From the NCBI GenBank assembly GCA_963809965.1, contig CAWELU010000050.1, positions 1 to 64,000 of the forward strand: 64,000 nt of DNA, read 5' to 3'. The first letter of the stretch is position 1, and each line of letters opens with the position of its first letter. Positions 1 through 9,274 of the stretch are shown here, piece by piece. A program made the position numbers and the translations under genes. The DNA comes from CAIWHR01 sp963809965. Its GTDB lineage: Bacteria > Pseudomonadota > Gammaproteobacteria > Burkholderiales > Casimicrobiaceae. Below the pieces are notes generated by a model. The model searched no databases. It worked only from the letters and a program-made list of their open reading frames with translations, and was not told the DNA's origin.

Positions 1-359
1 CGGCCCCGCGGCGATGACGTCCACTTTGAGCCCGACGAGTTCGGCCGCGAGGTTGGGCAGCCGGTTCACCCGACCCTGCAAATCGGTAGTCGATAACGAT
101 GTTCTGACCTTCGACCGACCCCAAGCTCATGTAGCCCTTGCCGAAACGCCGCGACGGTACTGGCCATGTTGCCCGTGCAGCTCGAGAGAAGGCCAATTCG
201 GCGAGCGTTGCCGGTCGACTGTGCGTCGGCGGACAGCGGCGCGAGAATTGTTGCAAACGCACTCACCGCAAGGCCAAGTGTGGCGATCGTCGCCGCCACA
301 ATTCGTGCTCCGACGGTGGTCATGACCGTGACGCGCATCCGAGGTCCGAATTCGCCCAA
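1..359 (-). pseudogene. PF04392-type ABC substrate-binding protein, frameshifted 5' fragment at window edge
   Basis: The reading begins near 359 (inner ATGs at 338 and 323) with a hydrophobic export signal ending around SADAQ, then the family's RRIGLLSS strand and a FRQGLHELG helix. The frame breaks near 115: VEGQNIVIDYRFA continues in a second frame, and RVNRLPNLAAELVG in a third from about 75. The rest lies beyond the left edge. It follows the next pseudogene in the same direction with a short overlap. At least two indels make it non-functional as read, unless they are sequence errors. The family assignment is firm; the ligand is unknown. Confidence 0.7.
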
Positions 360-1384
360 TACCAGCAGTTCGTCAATCCATTCCCTTGACCATGGATCAG
401 CTCATCGGCCCGCCCCAGCACCGGCTGCGGAATCGTGATGCCGAGCGCGTTGGCAGTCTTGAGGTTGATAACCAGCTCGAACTTAGTCGGCTGCTCGACG
501 GGCAGATCGGCGGGCTTTGCGCCCCTGAGCAACCTGTCCACGTAAGTAGCGGTACGGCGCAGCAAGTCGTCAAGGCTCGCGCCATAGGCCATGAGGCCCC
601 CGGCTTGGACATATTGCCTCGTTGAGTACATTGCCGTACGTCGGTTTCCTATTGCCGGCCGCGATCCGCTCTCGCTCGGTAAAGAACATGGGGGTGCCCA
701 GCACGACGAGTGCATTCGCGCGCTCCCTGGTCATGTCGGCGTAGGCCCTTTCGGAGATCGGCGGGTCGCCGCGCCTCTACGACTTGAAGCCGCACGCCCA
801 GCGCCCGCGCCGCAACTTCTGCGTCCTTCAGCGTCTTTTTGTCGGTACCTTCCATGCCACTTCCTGGCTGCCAGAGGATGGCGACCCGACTGACCCCTGG
901 AACGGCCTCCTTCAGCAGCTCCACGCGCTTGGCGACGAGCTCCGGTGCGAGGTTGGATAGCCCGGTGACATTCCCGCCCGGCCGCGCAAGGCTGGTGACG
1001 AGTCCGATCCGAACTGGATCGGCGACACCGGCGAAGACAATGGGGATGGTCTTGGTCGCTTGTTTGGCGGCCTGGGAGGCCACTACGCTCGGGGCCACAA
1101 TGACGTCGACGTTCAATGCAACCAGTTCGGCCGCCAGTACGGGGAATCGCTCGAACTTCCGCTCGGCATCCCGGAATTCGATGACGACATTGCGACCCTC
1201 TACGGTAGCCGAGTTCCCGCAGCCCTTGGCGAAAGGATTCCGTCCCGCGTGGATTGCCGGCCATGTTGAGCGACAGAAATCCTATTCGCGCGATCTTGCC
1301 GGGCTGCTGGGCCTCGGTGGCGAACGGTGCCGCAAGAAATGCGCCGGCCGCGATCAGGAAATCCCTGCGCTGAGCTCGGTTCAT
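320..1384 (-). pseudogene. PF04392-type ABC substrate-binding protein, multiply frameshifted
   Basis: The start at 1384 gives a twin-arginine-like leader (RAQRRDFLIAAG) and the family's first strand (IARIGFLSLN). The frame is lost near 1195. It resumes in another frame with VDVIVAPSVVASQAAKQAT, IPIVFAGVADPVRIGLV and the ARPGGNVTGLS motif, shifts again near 780 and near 640, and ends with GGLMAYGASLDDLLRR and the C-terminal signature KFELVINLKTANALGITIP. All segments of a normal protein of about 330 residues are present, so only small indels, not large deletions, inactivate it. No permease or ATPase gene adjoins. Either it is a true pseudogene or the assembly carries several indel errors here. 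Confidence 0.8.
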
Positions 1385-1567
1385 GCTCGCCCTCCCTCGA
1401 AAGGCCGCCGGAAAGTCTACGCTTGATCAGTGGCCATGGGACCCGGAGCGTACATCGCACCGTTCTGACCTCCCGCACACAAGTCAACCGGCGACTTCGA
1501 CGGAGGCGAATCCCCGCCCAGCTCGTGGTGGGTCCCGCCAACGCGGGCATCAGATCTGCTTGGCGAA

Positions 1568-1849
1568 TCAGCCGTTAGGGCGCACCAAGTACAGGATGAC
1601 GACCGCCGCGAAGCACGCAAGACCAAACCGCAGATAGACATAGCTGCCATGCGTGACGAACCCGAATCGCCGCAGCGTGTGGCTGACATACGTCTTGGAA
1701 CAGTGCGGGCAGCGAACCGTGAACTTGCGCGCGCGCCTTGCACTCGGCCATTCCCAGCCAAGCAGGTGGTTGGGGATTTCCGCCAGCGAAGCGCGAAGAT
1801 AGTGGCGCTGGGGGTCAAGCTCCTTGTTGCAGTGAGGGCAGTGTTCCAT
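1568..1849 (-). CDS. small double zinc-ribbon protein with C-terminal membrane helix
   Basis: The ATG at 1849 gives 93 residues starting MEHCPHCNKEL. Two CPHC knuckles (residues 4-7 and near 47-50) could form one zinc ribbon, and one hydrophobic helix (GLACFAAVVILYLV) closes the protein. The frame stays open upstream, but the extra 38 residues look non-coding and the first CPHC sits right after this methionine. No clear Shine-Dalgarno sequence precedes it. It sits between two decayed genes. I do not recognise a specific family; it resembles small tail-anchored zinc-ribbon proteins of unknown function. Confidence 0.6.
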   Translation of the reverse strand: MEHCPHCNKELDPQRHYLRASLAEIPNHLLGWEWPSARRARKFTVRCPHCSKTYVSHTLRRFGFVTHGSYVYLRFGLACFAAVVILYLVRPNG

Positions 1850-2013
1850 TGCGAGGTTTAACGATTGACTTGAGGCGATCGCGCCGATCGTGCGGCGGCA
1901 AGGGTATACCCGAGGATGGGCAGAGCTTCCGCTCGGTGTCCTGATCGGGATTAGACGTTGCAAACGTTGGCCGAGAGACTTGGATTGTATTTCAGTCTAT
2001 GACCGAGTTCGAC

Positions 2014-2565
2014 CTATTCTGTTTGCAAGGACTTCCCAAAGCCGTCGCCGGTGGCGAGCGGAACGGCGCGTGTACGGGCGCCCGAAATTCGCTGAGCGAG
2101 GTACTCCATCTCGTCCGCGTTGCACTCGCCCGCAACGAGCGATCTAACGTATTCCCCGGAGTCCCATCCGCGACGGAGGAAATCCAATTCGCGGGCGTAC
2201 TCCTCCTGCTGCATACCCCAGGGGTAATCCGCTGTCCAACTCGTCCGCACCCGCGTGTTGCGCAACACCAATGCTCGCGTTCGGCGTGGATAGGTGGCGG
2301 CAAACAGCGCCGACATCGCCGCGCCCGACGAATCCCCGAAGAGCACGACTCGCTCCAGTCCTTCCGCATCCGGCACAGCGCGCAGGTCGTCGATTCGGGT
2401 CTCGAGATCCTCGACGGCACCGACGCGTTCCGAGCAACCAGTACCCCGCTTTTCGATGGCGACTACTCACGAGAACTCTGCAAGGCGCTCCAGGAACGCT
2501 GCAATGGAGGGCTCGGTCCAGTTGAGCTCGAGGTGCGAAATCCAAGGGTCGGCATCCTCGTTCAT
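2014..2565 (-). pseudogene. alpha/beta-hydrolase remnant with in-frame TGA and internal deletion
   Basis: The ATG at 2565 overlaps the stop of the upstream binding-protein gene as ATGA. The product starts at the WISHLELNWTEP segment, so about 30 N-terminal residues of the fold are missing relative to the hydrolase-cyclase gene at 3790-5118. Codon 33 (2469-2467) is TGA where the relative has Arg, and the frame then continues with EKRGTGCSERV and the nucleophile elbow GDSSGAAMS. After the ADYPWG segment the similarity jumps to YLAQRISGARTRAV, which suggests loss of much of the cap and C-terminal part. No cyclase domain remains. It is related to, but not a recent copy of, the intact gene next door. 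Confidence 0.72.
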
Positions 2566-3575
2566 TCGACCACTTCGTCGACAGTGGCGAGAAAGGCCGG
2601 TGGGACCGTGAGGCCCAAGCGCCTTGCAGTCTTGAGGTTGAGGACGAGCTCGAAGCGGATCGACTGCATGACCGGCATGTCGGCCGGTTTCGCCCCCTTC
2701 AGGATCTGACCGATGTAGCCGCCGGCCTGTCGGTACATCCAGCCGATGTCCGGGCCGTAGCTCATCAGCAGGCCCGCCATCGCGAGCTGGCGCGTGAACG
2801 AGATCGCCGGCAGCGCATTGCGCACGGCGAGCGCGGCGATTTGCTCGCGGCGATCGAGCAGGACCGGGTCTGTCGCCGCGACCACCGCGTCGACCTTGGC
2901 GCGCACGAGTTCCGCGAATGCGGCGTCGATCTCTGCGGCGTTGCGCGCGTTCTGCACGACGATCTGCAGTCCGAGCCTGGCTGCACCATCCTTCGAGTCC
3001 GCCTCCTCGGTCGCGACGTTGGGGTTGTCCGGGTTCATCAGCAACCCGACGCGCGCAGCCTTGGGCACGAGGTCATGCAGCAGCTGCACGCGCTTCGCGC
3101 CGAGCTGGTTCGGCACGAATGCAATGCCTGTGAGGTTGCCGCCAGGCCGGTTGAAACTCGCCACTAGCCCGAAGCGCACAGGGTCGCCGCCGATGGTGAA
3201 GACGATCGGAACGGTCCGGCTCGCGCTCTGTGCGGCGCGCGCCGAGGCCACGTCTCCCGTGGCCGCGATGGCGACGACGCCCTTCGCCACGAGCTCGTTT
3301 GCGAGCGCCGGAAGCGCAGTGTAGTCAGCGTTCGCCCAGCGTTCCTCGATGCGCACGTTGCGGCCCTCGACGAAGCCGGCTTGCGCCAAGCCCTCCCGAA
3401 AGGCATCGGCATTGAAACGGTAGGTGACGGGCGATGCGCTGTTGAGGAAGCCGACCAGCGGCGCGTTCGACGCCTGCGCCGTCGTCTGTCCGGGCGTTCC
3501 CGACTGTGCGTGCACGCCGGACGGCAACACCGACGCCGCCGCGCCGAGCGCCGCGATGAAGTCCCGCCGTCTCAT
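2562..3575 (-). CDS. ABC transporter substrate-binding protein, PF04392 type (intact)
   Basis: A 337-residue periplasmic binding protein. The start at 3575 has a strong AGAGAGGA ribosome site. The leader MRRRDFIAALG is twin-arginine-like and ends near VHAQS. Family marks follow in order: PLVGFLNSASP, EGRNVRIEERWA, VPIVFTIGGDPVRFGLV, RPGGNLTGIAF, GAKRVQLLHDLVP, GLLMSYGPDIGWMYRQAGGYI and the terminal RFELVLNLKTARRLGLTVPP. It is the only undamaged member of the left-end group. It has no linked permease or ATPase gene, so whether it serves uptake or sensing is open. Its stop overlaps the start of the hydrolase remnant downstream (ATGA). Confidence 0.9.
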   Translation of the reverse strand: MRRRDFIAALGAAASVLPSGVHAQSGTPGQTTAQASNAPLVGFLNSASPVTYRFNADAFREGLAQAGFVEGRNVRIEERWANADYTALPALANELVAKGVVAIAATGDVASARAAQSASRTVPIVFTIGGDPVRFGLVASFNRPGGNLTGIAFVPNQLGAKRVQLLHDLVPKAARVGLLMNPDNPNVATEEADSKDGAARLGLQIVVQNARNAAEIDAAFAELVRAKVDAVVAATDPVLLDRREQIAALAVRNALPAISFTRQLAMAGLLMSYGPDIGWMYRQAGGYIGQILKGAKPADMPVMQSIRFELVLNLKTARRLGLTVPPAFLATVDEVVE

Positions 3576-3789
3576 ATTCCTCTCTTGGGACGGACCCTCT
3601 CAGTCCAGAACGAAGCGTAGCATGACGCAACGCCGGCCCCAAAACGAGCGGTGCCGTCGTGGCCGTCGCTAACACCGACGATCGCTTGCCGCGGTGCTCG
3701 AGGCTGCGTGCAACGGACCCCGATTTGACGCGTGAAGTCGAGCGGTGGGGGGACGCGTACGATTGAACAGGTCCCAAGACCCAAAATGA

Positions 3790-5118
3790 CTATTGGTGGA
3801 CCACTTGGTAGAGTCGCCATTTGTCGGGCAGGCCTTTCAGCGTGTGCAATCCGGCGTCCGTGAATCCAAGGCCGGATCCCGCAACAAGATCTTTAACCGT
3901 CTGGGACACAAGAACTTCACCAGGGGATGCCAATGCTGCAACCCGTGCGGCAATGTGCAACGCAATCCCTTGCAGCCGGCCCTGGCGAAGTTCGCATTCG
4001 CCGGTGTGAAGGCCAATGCGGCAGCGTAATCCGAGCGCACCCAAGGACTTTACAATCGCTATGGCACATTTGATTGCGCGAGCTGGGCCGTCAAATGACG
4101 CCAGAAATCCATCCCCTGCCGTGTTGATTTCCTCACCGCGATGTCGTGCAAGCTCGCTCCGGACTGCAGCATGATGTGCCGCCAAGACGTCACCAAAGCG
4201 TACATTGCCCTTTTCGACAGCCGTCTGCGTTGACCCGACAATGTCTGTGAACATCAAAGTCGAAACACGGTGTTCGCCGATCTCCGAGGTCGAACTGCCG
4301 GTCAAGAACGTTTCAATGTGACGTAGAAATTCTTCCGATTTGTCATAGAACGGCAAGTGATCGATTGCATCGATTTCAACAAACGTTGCGTTCGGTATGT
4401 GGTCCGCCATGTATCGCCCGGCACCAACGGGAATGGCGCGATCATTTCTTGCGTGCAGAATTAACGTTGGGATCCGGATTGACGGAAGGACGTGCCGAAC
4501 GTCAATTTCAACATTTAGGCGCTGCAATGCCGCCGCCGCGGACGCGCTAGCGCTCATGCGCAAGAACTTGGCCCACCATTGACGGATTAGCGGATCATTC
4601 GCAACGGATGGCATCCGGATATCAATCCAAACGGGCCCTCCCCAGTCGGCCGCAACGGCCTCCACAGCCTTAAGCGCTTCCTCTCTGCTGGTGAAATAGG
4701 GGTAGTCGGGCGCTTGAAGGCGTCGGGCGTAACTCCCGATCGTGATAAGAGCCGCGGTACGCTCGGGATAAGTGGCGGCAAAGAGGGCGCACATGGTGCC
4801 GCCTTCGGAGTAGCCCAGCAAGGCAGCTCGGGGCGAACCAGCTGCGTCCAATACCGTACGCACGTCATCCATGCGCTCTTCGAGCGTTGCCGCATCAATG
4901 CCACGCTCGGATAGACCCGTTCCGCGCTTATCGAAGAGAATCAACCGAGAAAATGTCGTTAGCTTCTCGAAGAAGCGGACGATATTGGGCTCGTCCCAAA
5001 ACACCTCGATATTGGAAATCCAGCCCGGAACCAGTACAAGATCTATCGGGCCATGCCCGACAACCTGGTATGCGATGCCAACTTCGCCCGAACGGGCGTA
5101 GCGAGTTTCCGGTGTCAT
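3790..5118 (-). CDS. alpha/beta-hydrolase fused to class III adenylate/guanylate cyclase domain
   Basis: 442 residues. Residues 1-270 form an alpha/beta hydrolase with nucleophile elbow GYSEGG (Ser104), an acid in ARND (Asp226) and His254 in DHLPF. Residues 285-440 form a class III cyclase domain: both metal aspartates are present, Asp292 in FTDIVGST and Asp336 in AGDGFLASF, as is the catalytic-type arginine Arg392. Other catalytic positions differ from textbook cyclases: Asn332 where many adenylate cyclases have the adenine-selecting Lys, and His388 where the transition-state Asn normally lies (ALHIAAR). Proteins of this architecture are known in bacteria. A small-molecule-triggered cNMP signal is a reasonable guess, but neither activity is proven. 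No membrane segment or signal peptide is visible. Confidence 0.88.
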   Translation of the reverse strand: MTPETRYARSGEVGIAYQVVGHGPIDLVLVPGWISNIEVFWDEPNIVRFFEKLTTFSRLILFDKRGTGLSERGIDAATLEERMDDVRTVLDAAGSPRAALLGYSEGGTMCALFAATYPERTAALITIGSYARRLQAPDYPYFTSREEALKAVEAVAADWGGPVWIDIRMPSVANDPLIRQWWAKFLRMSASASAAAALQRLNVEIDVRHVLPSIRIPTLILHARNDRAIPVGAGRYMADHIPNATFVEIDAIDHLPFYDKSEEFLRHIETFLTGSSTSEIGEHRVSTLMFTDIVGSTQTAVEKGNVRFGDVLAAHHAAVRSELARHRGEEINTAGDGFLASFDGPARAIKCAIAIVKSLGALGLRCRIGLHTGECELRQGRLQGIALHIAARVAALASPGEVLVSQTVKDLVAGSGLGFTDAGLHTLKGLPDKWRLYQVVHQ

Positions 5119-5213
5119 TGCCGCTCCAGCCCAGGATCAGCCTGCGAGTACCGCGCAATCTGCGAGCAACGCGTAACGCCCTATCGCTGAATTGTCTCGT
5201 CGACGAATTCAGG

Positions 5214-5510
5214 CTAACCATTAACCATATTACGCCGACCACCGGGCTTCACCCACGCCAGCGAATGGCCGATTGTGGCCGGTAGTTGCGTTCGTTTCGC
5301 TCGACGGCGGTCGTGCAGCTTGAGGCGAACTCGGACCAGCCCGAGCATGAGCGCGAGGCCGAACGCAGGCCGCTTCGGCACCGCGAGGACCCATTGCCGC
5401 AGCGGCAGGTCCGGCAAGACTCGACGAGCAAACCCTCGCGCCAAATTCCGACTGAGCGCGTCGTACTCGGCTACCTCGATGGCGCGGCGTCGCGACGTTC
5501 GTAAGCTCGG
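5214..5510 (-). mobile_element. probable IS91-family transposase remnant
   Basis: Within the gene-poor stretch 5119-5641 a minus-strand reading contains ARGFARRVLPDLPLRQWVL followed by a helix-rich basic segment. I recognise the spacing and the LPDLPLRQWVL core from the region after the zinc-finger motif of IS91-type (Y2/HUH) transposases. The zinc finger, HUH motif and catalytic tyrosines are absent, and no terminal sequences are visible, so this would be an internal scrap. It could be a chance reading in GC-rich DNA. The rest of 5119-5641 shows only the ribosome site of the uspA-like gene. Confidence 0.4.
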
Positions 5511-5641
5511 GACACGCCGTGCTTGCTCGTTCCTTGCCAGCGGCGCGAAAATTGGCTGCCCGATTGCGCGCTGGCGCCACAATGCACACCGCCGCATTAG
5601 TGTCCGCGCAGGCGCGGTCGCTCTACAACGAGGAGACCTCA

Positions 5642-6076
5642 ATGTACAAGCGCATCTTGTTGGCTTATGACGGCTCCGAATCTGGGCAGAAGGCGCTGCT
5701 CGACTGCCGCGATATCGCACAGTGGAGCCAGGCAGAGCTGTTTCTGGTCGCCGTCATGCCGTCACTCACGGCATATATCGCCGAAGGCGGAGTCATTGAC
5801 AATGTTGCCGAGGACCAGTTGCGGGCGGAGTACAGGGAGATTCTGGACGATGGCATACGCCGGCTGACGGATTCCGGGCACACGGCGCGCGGCGAATTAC
5901 TCATTGGGGATTCGGTCAACGAGATCACGCAATACGCGCGCAAGATCGGCGCCGATCTGATTGTCGTCGGCCACAAGCACTTGGACGGCTGGGCTGCGCG
6001 GTGGTGGCGAGGCGCAACTTCGCCCGCGCTGATCGAGCACGCTCCCTGTAGCGTGCTCGTGGTGATCACGCATTGA
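5642..6076 (+). CDS. universal stress protein (UspA family)
   Basis: A 144-residue single-domain Usp protein. The ATG at 5642 follows a GAGGAGA ribosome site; the longer frame starting at 5519 lacks one. The N-terminal strand MYKRILLAYDGSESG carries the nucleotide-binding aspartate. The C-terminal GADLIVVGHKH and the later GATSPALIEHAPCSVLVV match the family's Gly-rich phosphate loop and last strand. Such cytoplasmic proteins bind ATP and respond to stress or growth arrest. It stands alone, convergent with sstT downstream, so no operon context refines its role. Confidence 0.88.
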   Translation: MYKRILLAYDGSESGQKALLDCRDIAQWSQAELFLVAVMPSLTAYIAEGGVIDNVAEDQLRAEYREILDDGIRRLTDSGHTARGELLIGDSVNEITQYARKIGADLIVVGHKHLDGWAARWWRGATSPALIEHAPCSVLVVITH

Positions 6077-6140
6077 CTCACCGTGATTGGCGGCGGCTGG
6101 CGCCGCCCCGAGATCGGAGCGGCCGGTCGGACGCTAAATC

Positions 6141-7421
6141 TCAAGTGCCGCCGGGCGCTGCCAGACTCGGTGCCAGGTCGCTGACGGGCAATGGCAGCGG
6201 CTCTTCCACGTCGCCGGCCGCCAGGCAGGCGGCGGCCGTGAACAGCACGTCGGTCGACGAGTTGAGCGCGGTCTCCGCCGAGTCCTGCACCACGCTGATG
6301 ACGAAGCCGATGGCGACGACCTGCATCGCCACATCGGCCGGGATGCCCAACAGGCTGGTGGCCATCGGGATAAGCAGCAGCGAGCCGCCGGCCACGCCGG
6401 ACGCGCCGCAGGCCGCGAGCGCCGACACCACGCACAGCAGCAGCGCAGTGGGGATGTCGACCACGACCCCGAGCGTGTTGGCCGCCGCGAGGGTCATGAC
6501 GCTGATGGTGACGGCGGCGCCCGCCATGTTGATGGTCGCTCCCAGCGGGATCGAGACCGAGTAGGTGCCCTTGTGCAGCTTCAGGCGCTTGCACAGTTCC
6601 AGGTTCACCGGGATATTGGCCGCCGAACTGCGGGTGAAGAAGGCGGTGATGCCGCTTTCGCGCAGGCAGGTGAATACCAGCGGATAGGGATTGCGACGCA
6701 TCTTCCAGAACACGATCAGCGGATTCATGACCAGCGCGACGAACAGCATGCAGCCGACCAGCACCAGCACCAGATGCCCGTAGCCCAACAGCGCGCCCAT
6801 GCCCGACTCGGCCAGCGTGTAGGCGACCAGGCCGAAGATGCCGAGCGGCGCGAACCGGATCACCACTCTGACGATCAGCGTTACCGCGGCGGCGAGGTCG
6901 GCGACCATGTTGCGCGTGGTCTCGCCGGCATGGCGCAGCCCGATGCCGAGCCCGATCGCCCAGGCAAGGATGCCGATGAAGTTCGCTTCCTGCAGGGCCC
7001 GGACCGGATTGGAGACCACACTCAGCAGCAGGTTCTTGAGGACACTCATGATGCCGCCCGGCGGCGCGCCGTTGACCGGCGGCGCGTTCAGCACCAGCGT
7101 CGACGGAAAGGCGAAGCTCGCCATCACCGCCACCATGGCGGCCCCCAGCGTGCCGAGCAGGTAGAGCACCAGTATGGGGCGGATTTGCGTGGGCTGACCC
7201 TTCTTGTGGGCCGCAATCGCCGCCGCCACGAGCACGAAGACCAGCACGGGCGCCACGGCCTTCAGCGCCGCGATGAAGAGGTCGCCCAGCAGGCCCACCG
7301 AGCGCGCAGCAGCGGGTGCGAACAGCGCGAGCAGAATGCCGCAAACCAGGCCGATGGCGATCTGGGTCACGAGACCGCTGCGCATGATAAATCGGGGTAG
7401 TGCCAGCATTGCCGAGCTCAT
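6141..7421 (-). CDS. sstT: serine/threonine:Na+ symporter SstT
   Basis: A 426-residue dicarboxylate/amino-acid:cation symporter (glutamate-transporter fold). The ATG at 7421 has an AGGAGGA ribosome site. It has eight or more hydrophobic segments, the re-entrant serine-rich loop TAFFTRSSAANIPVN, the NMAG motif (TINMAGAAVTI) and the helix VISVVQDSAETALNSSTD near the end, which together fit SstT rather than GltP or DctA. It imports serine and threonine with sodium across the inner membrane. It lies 88 bases downstream of the serine dehydratase gene in the same direction, so uptake and breakdown of serine are probably co-transcribed. Confidence 0.93.
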   Translation of the reverse strand: MSSAMLALPRFIMRSGLVTQIAIGLVCGILLALFAPAAARSVGLLGDLFIAALKAVAPVLVFVLVAAAIAAHKKGQPTQIRPILVLYLLGTLGAAMVAVMASFAFPSTLVLNAPPVNGAPPGGIMSVLKNLLLSVVSNPVRALQEANFIGILAWAIGLGIGLRHAGETTRNMVADLAAAVTLIVRVVIRFAPLGIFGLVAYTLAESGMGALLGYGHLVLVLVGCMLFVALVMNPLIVFWKMRRNPYPLVFTCLRESGITAFFTRSSAANIPVNLELCKRLKLHKGTYSVSIPLGATINMAGAAVTISVMTLAAANTLGVVVDIPTALLLCVVSALAACGASGVAGGSLLLIPMATSLLGIPADVAMQVVAIGFVISVVQDSAETALNSSTDVLFTAAACLAAGDVEEPLPLPVSDLAPSLAAPGGT

Positions 7422-7509
7422 GATGTTCCTCCTGGTGCAAAACGGTTGTTAAAGCACGTGAACGAGAATTCCGCGGTCAACTATTGTTGCTGTGTGCCGA
7501 CGCCGACAC

Positions 7510-8892
7510 TCAGCATTCGATGAAACTGACGGCCAACCCGCCGCGCGAGGTTTCCTTGTACTTGTCCAGCATGTCGCGCCCGGTGTCGCGCATCGTGCGG
7601 ATCGCCTGGTCCAGCGAGATCGTATGCGCGCCGTCGCCGCGCAGTGCCAGTTGCGCGGCGTTGATCGCCTTGATCGAGGCCATGGCATTGCGCTCGATGC
7701 AGGGCACCTGGACCAGGCCGCCCACCGGATCGCAGGTGAGGCCCAGGTTGTGTTCGAGGCCGATTTCGGCGGCGTTCTCCACCTGCTCGGGCGTGCCGCC
7801 CATCACTTCGGCGAGCCCCGCCGCCGCCATCGCGCAGGCGGAACCGACTTCGCCCTGGCATCCGACTTCGGCGCCGGAGATCGACGCGTTCTTCTTGCAC
7901 AGCGTGCCGACCGCCGCGGCCGCGAGCATGAAGTCGACCACGTCGCGCGCGTCGCTGCCCGACTGGAAATCCATGTAGTAGTGCAGCACGGCCGGAATGA
8001 TGCCGGCGGCACCATTGGTCGGTGCGGTCACGACGCGGCCGCCCCCGGCGTTTTCTTCATTGACGGCAAGTGCATACAGGTTGACCCAGTCCAGCGCGGC
8101 GAAGGTCATGGCGATGAGATTCTGCTTCGGGTCGCGCCCCAGCAGTTCCCGGTGCAGGGCGGCGGCGCGCCGCCGCACGTTCAGGCCGCCGGGCAGAACA
8201 CCTTCCTGCGTGATGCCGCGAGCCACGCAGGCCCGCATGGCCTCCCAGATCCGCCGTAGCGCTGCCCGCGTCTCGTCCTCGCTGCGCCAGGCGCGTTCGT
8301 TCGCCAGCATCACCTCGCTGATGCGCATCGAGTGCTTGCGACAGATGGCGAGAAGCTCGGCGGCACTGTTGAATTCGTAGTCCAGCGATACGCTGGCGAC
8401 GCCGGTCTCGCCGGCCTGGGCTTGCGCCTCGTCGACGACGAAGCCACCGCCGACCGAGTAGTAGGTGTTCGCAGATACGATGCCTTCGCCGCCGTGTGCG
8501 GTCAGCCGCAGCGCGTTCGGGTGAAAGGGCAGGTTGATCGGCAGCAGGCGCAGGTCCCGCATCCAGTGGAACGGGACCGCCTTCTTGCCCGCGAGCCTCA
8601 GCGTTCCGGTGCGTCTCACCTCGTCGATGCTCGGGCCGACACGGTCAGGGTCGACCCCGTCCGGCCGCTCGCCCATCAGGCCGATCACCACTGCGCGGTC
8701 TGTCCCGTGTCCGATGCCGGTTGCCGCCAGCGACCCGTAGAGCCGAATCTCGACGCGCCGCACCGCGTCCAGTTGCTGTCCGACATCGAGCGCCTTGGCG
8801 AAGTCGTATGCCGCCCGCATCGGGCCCACGGTATGGGAACTGGAAGGACCGATGCCGATCTTGAACAGATCGAGCACGCTGATGGAGGTCAT
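7510..8892 (-). CDS. sdaA: L-serine ammonia-lyase, iron-sulfur type
   Basis: 460 residues, the single-chain bacterial L-serine dehydratase that turns serine into pyruvate and ammonia. The N-terminal domain opens SVLDLFKIGIGPSSSHTVGP, the family signature. The C-terminal catalytic domain carries the candidate [4Fe-4S] cysteines in VGCQGEVG, LTCDPVGG and VPCIERN. The C-terminus ends in a Cys after SFIE, as in characterised members where the tail cysteine caps the cluster. It is first in a two-gene unit with sstT. Length and all key residues are normal. Confidence 0.95.
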   Translation of the reverse strand: MTSISVLDLFKIGIGPSSSHTVGPMRAAYDFAKALDVGQQLDAVRRVEIRLYGSLAATGIGHGTDRAVVIGLMGERPDGVDPDRVGPSIDEVRRTGTLRLAGKKAVPFHWMRDLRLLPINLPFHPNALRLTAHGGEGIVSANTYYSVGGGFVVDEAQAQAGETGVASVSLDYEFNSAAELLAICRKHSMRISEVMLANERAWRSEDETRAALRRIWEAMRACVARGITQEGVLPGGLNVRRRAAALHRELLGRDPKQNLIAMTFAALDWVNLYALAVNEENAGGGRVVTAPTNGAAGIIPAVLHYYMDFQSGSDARDVVDFMLAAAAVGTLCKKNASISGAEVGCQGEVGSACAMAAAGLAEVMGGTPEQVENAAEIGLEHNLGLTCDPVGGLVQVPCIERNAMASIKAINAAQLALRGDGAHTISLDQAIRTMRDTGRDMLDKYKETSRGGLAVSFIEC

Positions 8893-9274
8893 GACGTTGG
8901 CGCATGAAGGTCGGTGGCTGAGACTACACAGGTGCGCGAGCGCGGTCTGTGCGCCGGCGCACTTAGGCGCTCATTGCTCGCTGTGGGAAAGCCTGCAAGA
9001 AAACGCGACCATAAACGACACACATGCCTTTCTCGTCAAGGCGCGACCTGTCCCGGCGCGACCGCTTCGTAGCAGACGACGCCCGCCCGCCAATGCGCGC
9101 CCCTCCCCCAATATCACGCGCCTCAAGAATGACGCATTTTTTCAACCCACTTAACGGCATTGAGCGCCACGTGAGTCGGCCTGGGTTCGATACCAGCGGT
9201 TGACGTCCCTACACAGCCGGCCCTGGTATGGCGTGCTAGCGCTGAGAACGGCATGCGCGCTTGAAGCCAATGCG
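8893..9274. other. intergenic stretch, no gene recognised
   Basis: About 380 bases upstream of sdaA and downstream of the nuclease gene. Short readings exist on both strands but none has a ribosome site or recognisable family. A GGTTCGATACC string near 9186-9196 recalls a tRNA T-loop, but no tRNA body surrounds it. The sdaA promoter presumably lies at the left end of this stretch. Confidence 0.5.

Noticed and set aside
5665..7440. 591-codon minus-strand frame across sstT and uspA
   Set aside because: Out of frame with SstT, which has full conserved motifs in another frame.
9175..9215. tRNA-like T-loop (GGTTCGATACC)
   Set aside because: No acceptor, D-arm or anticodon arm can be built around it on either strand.
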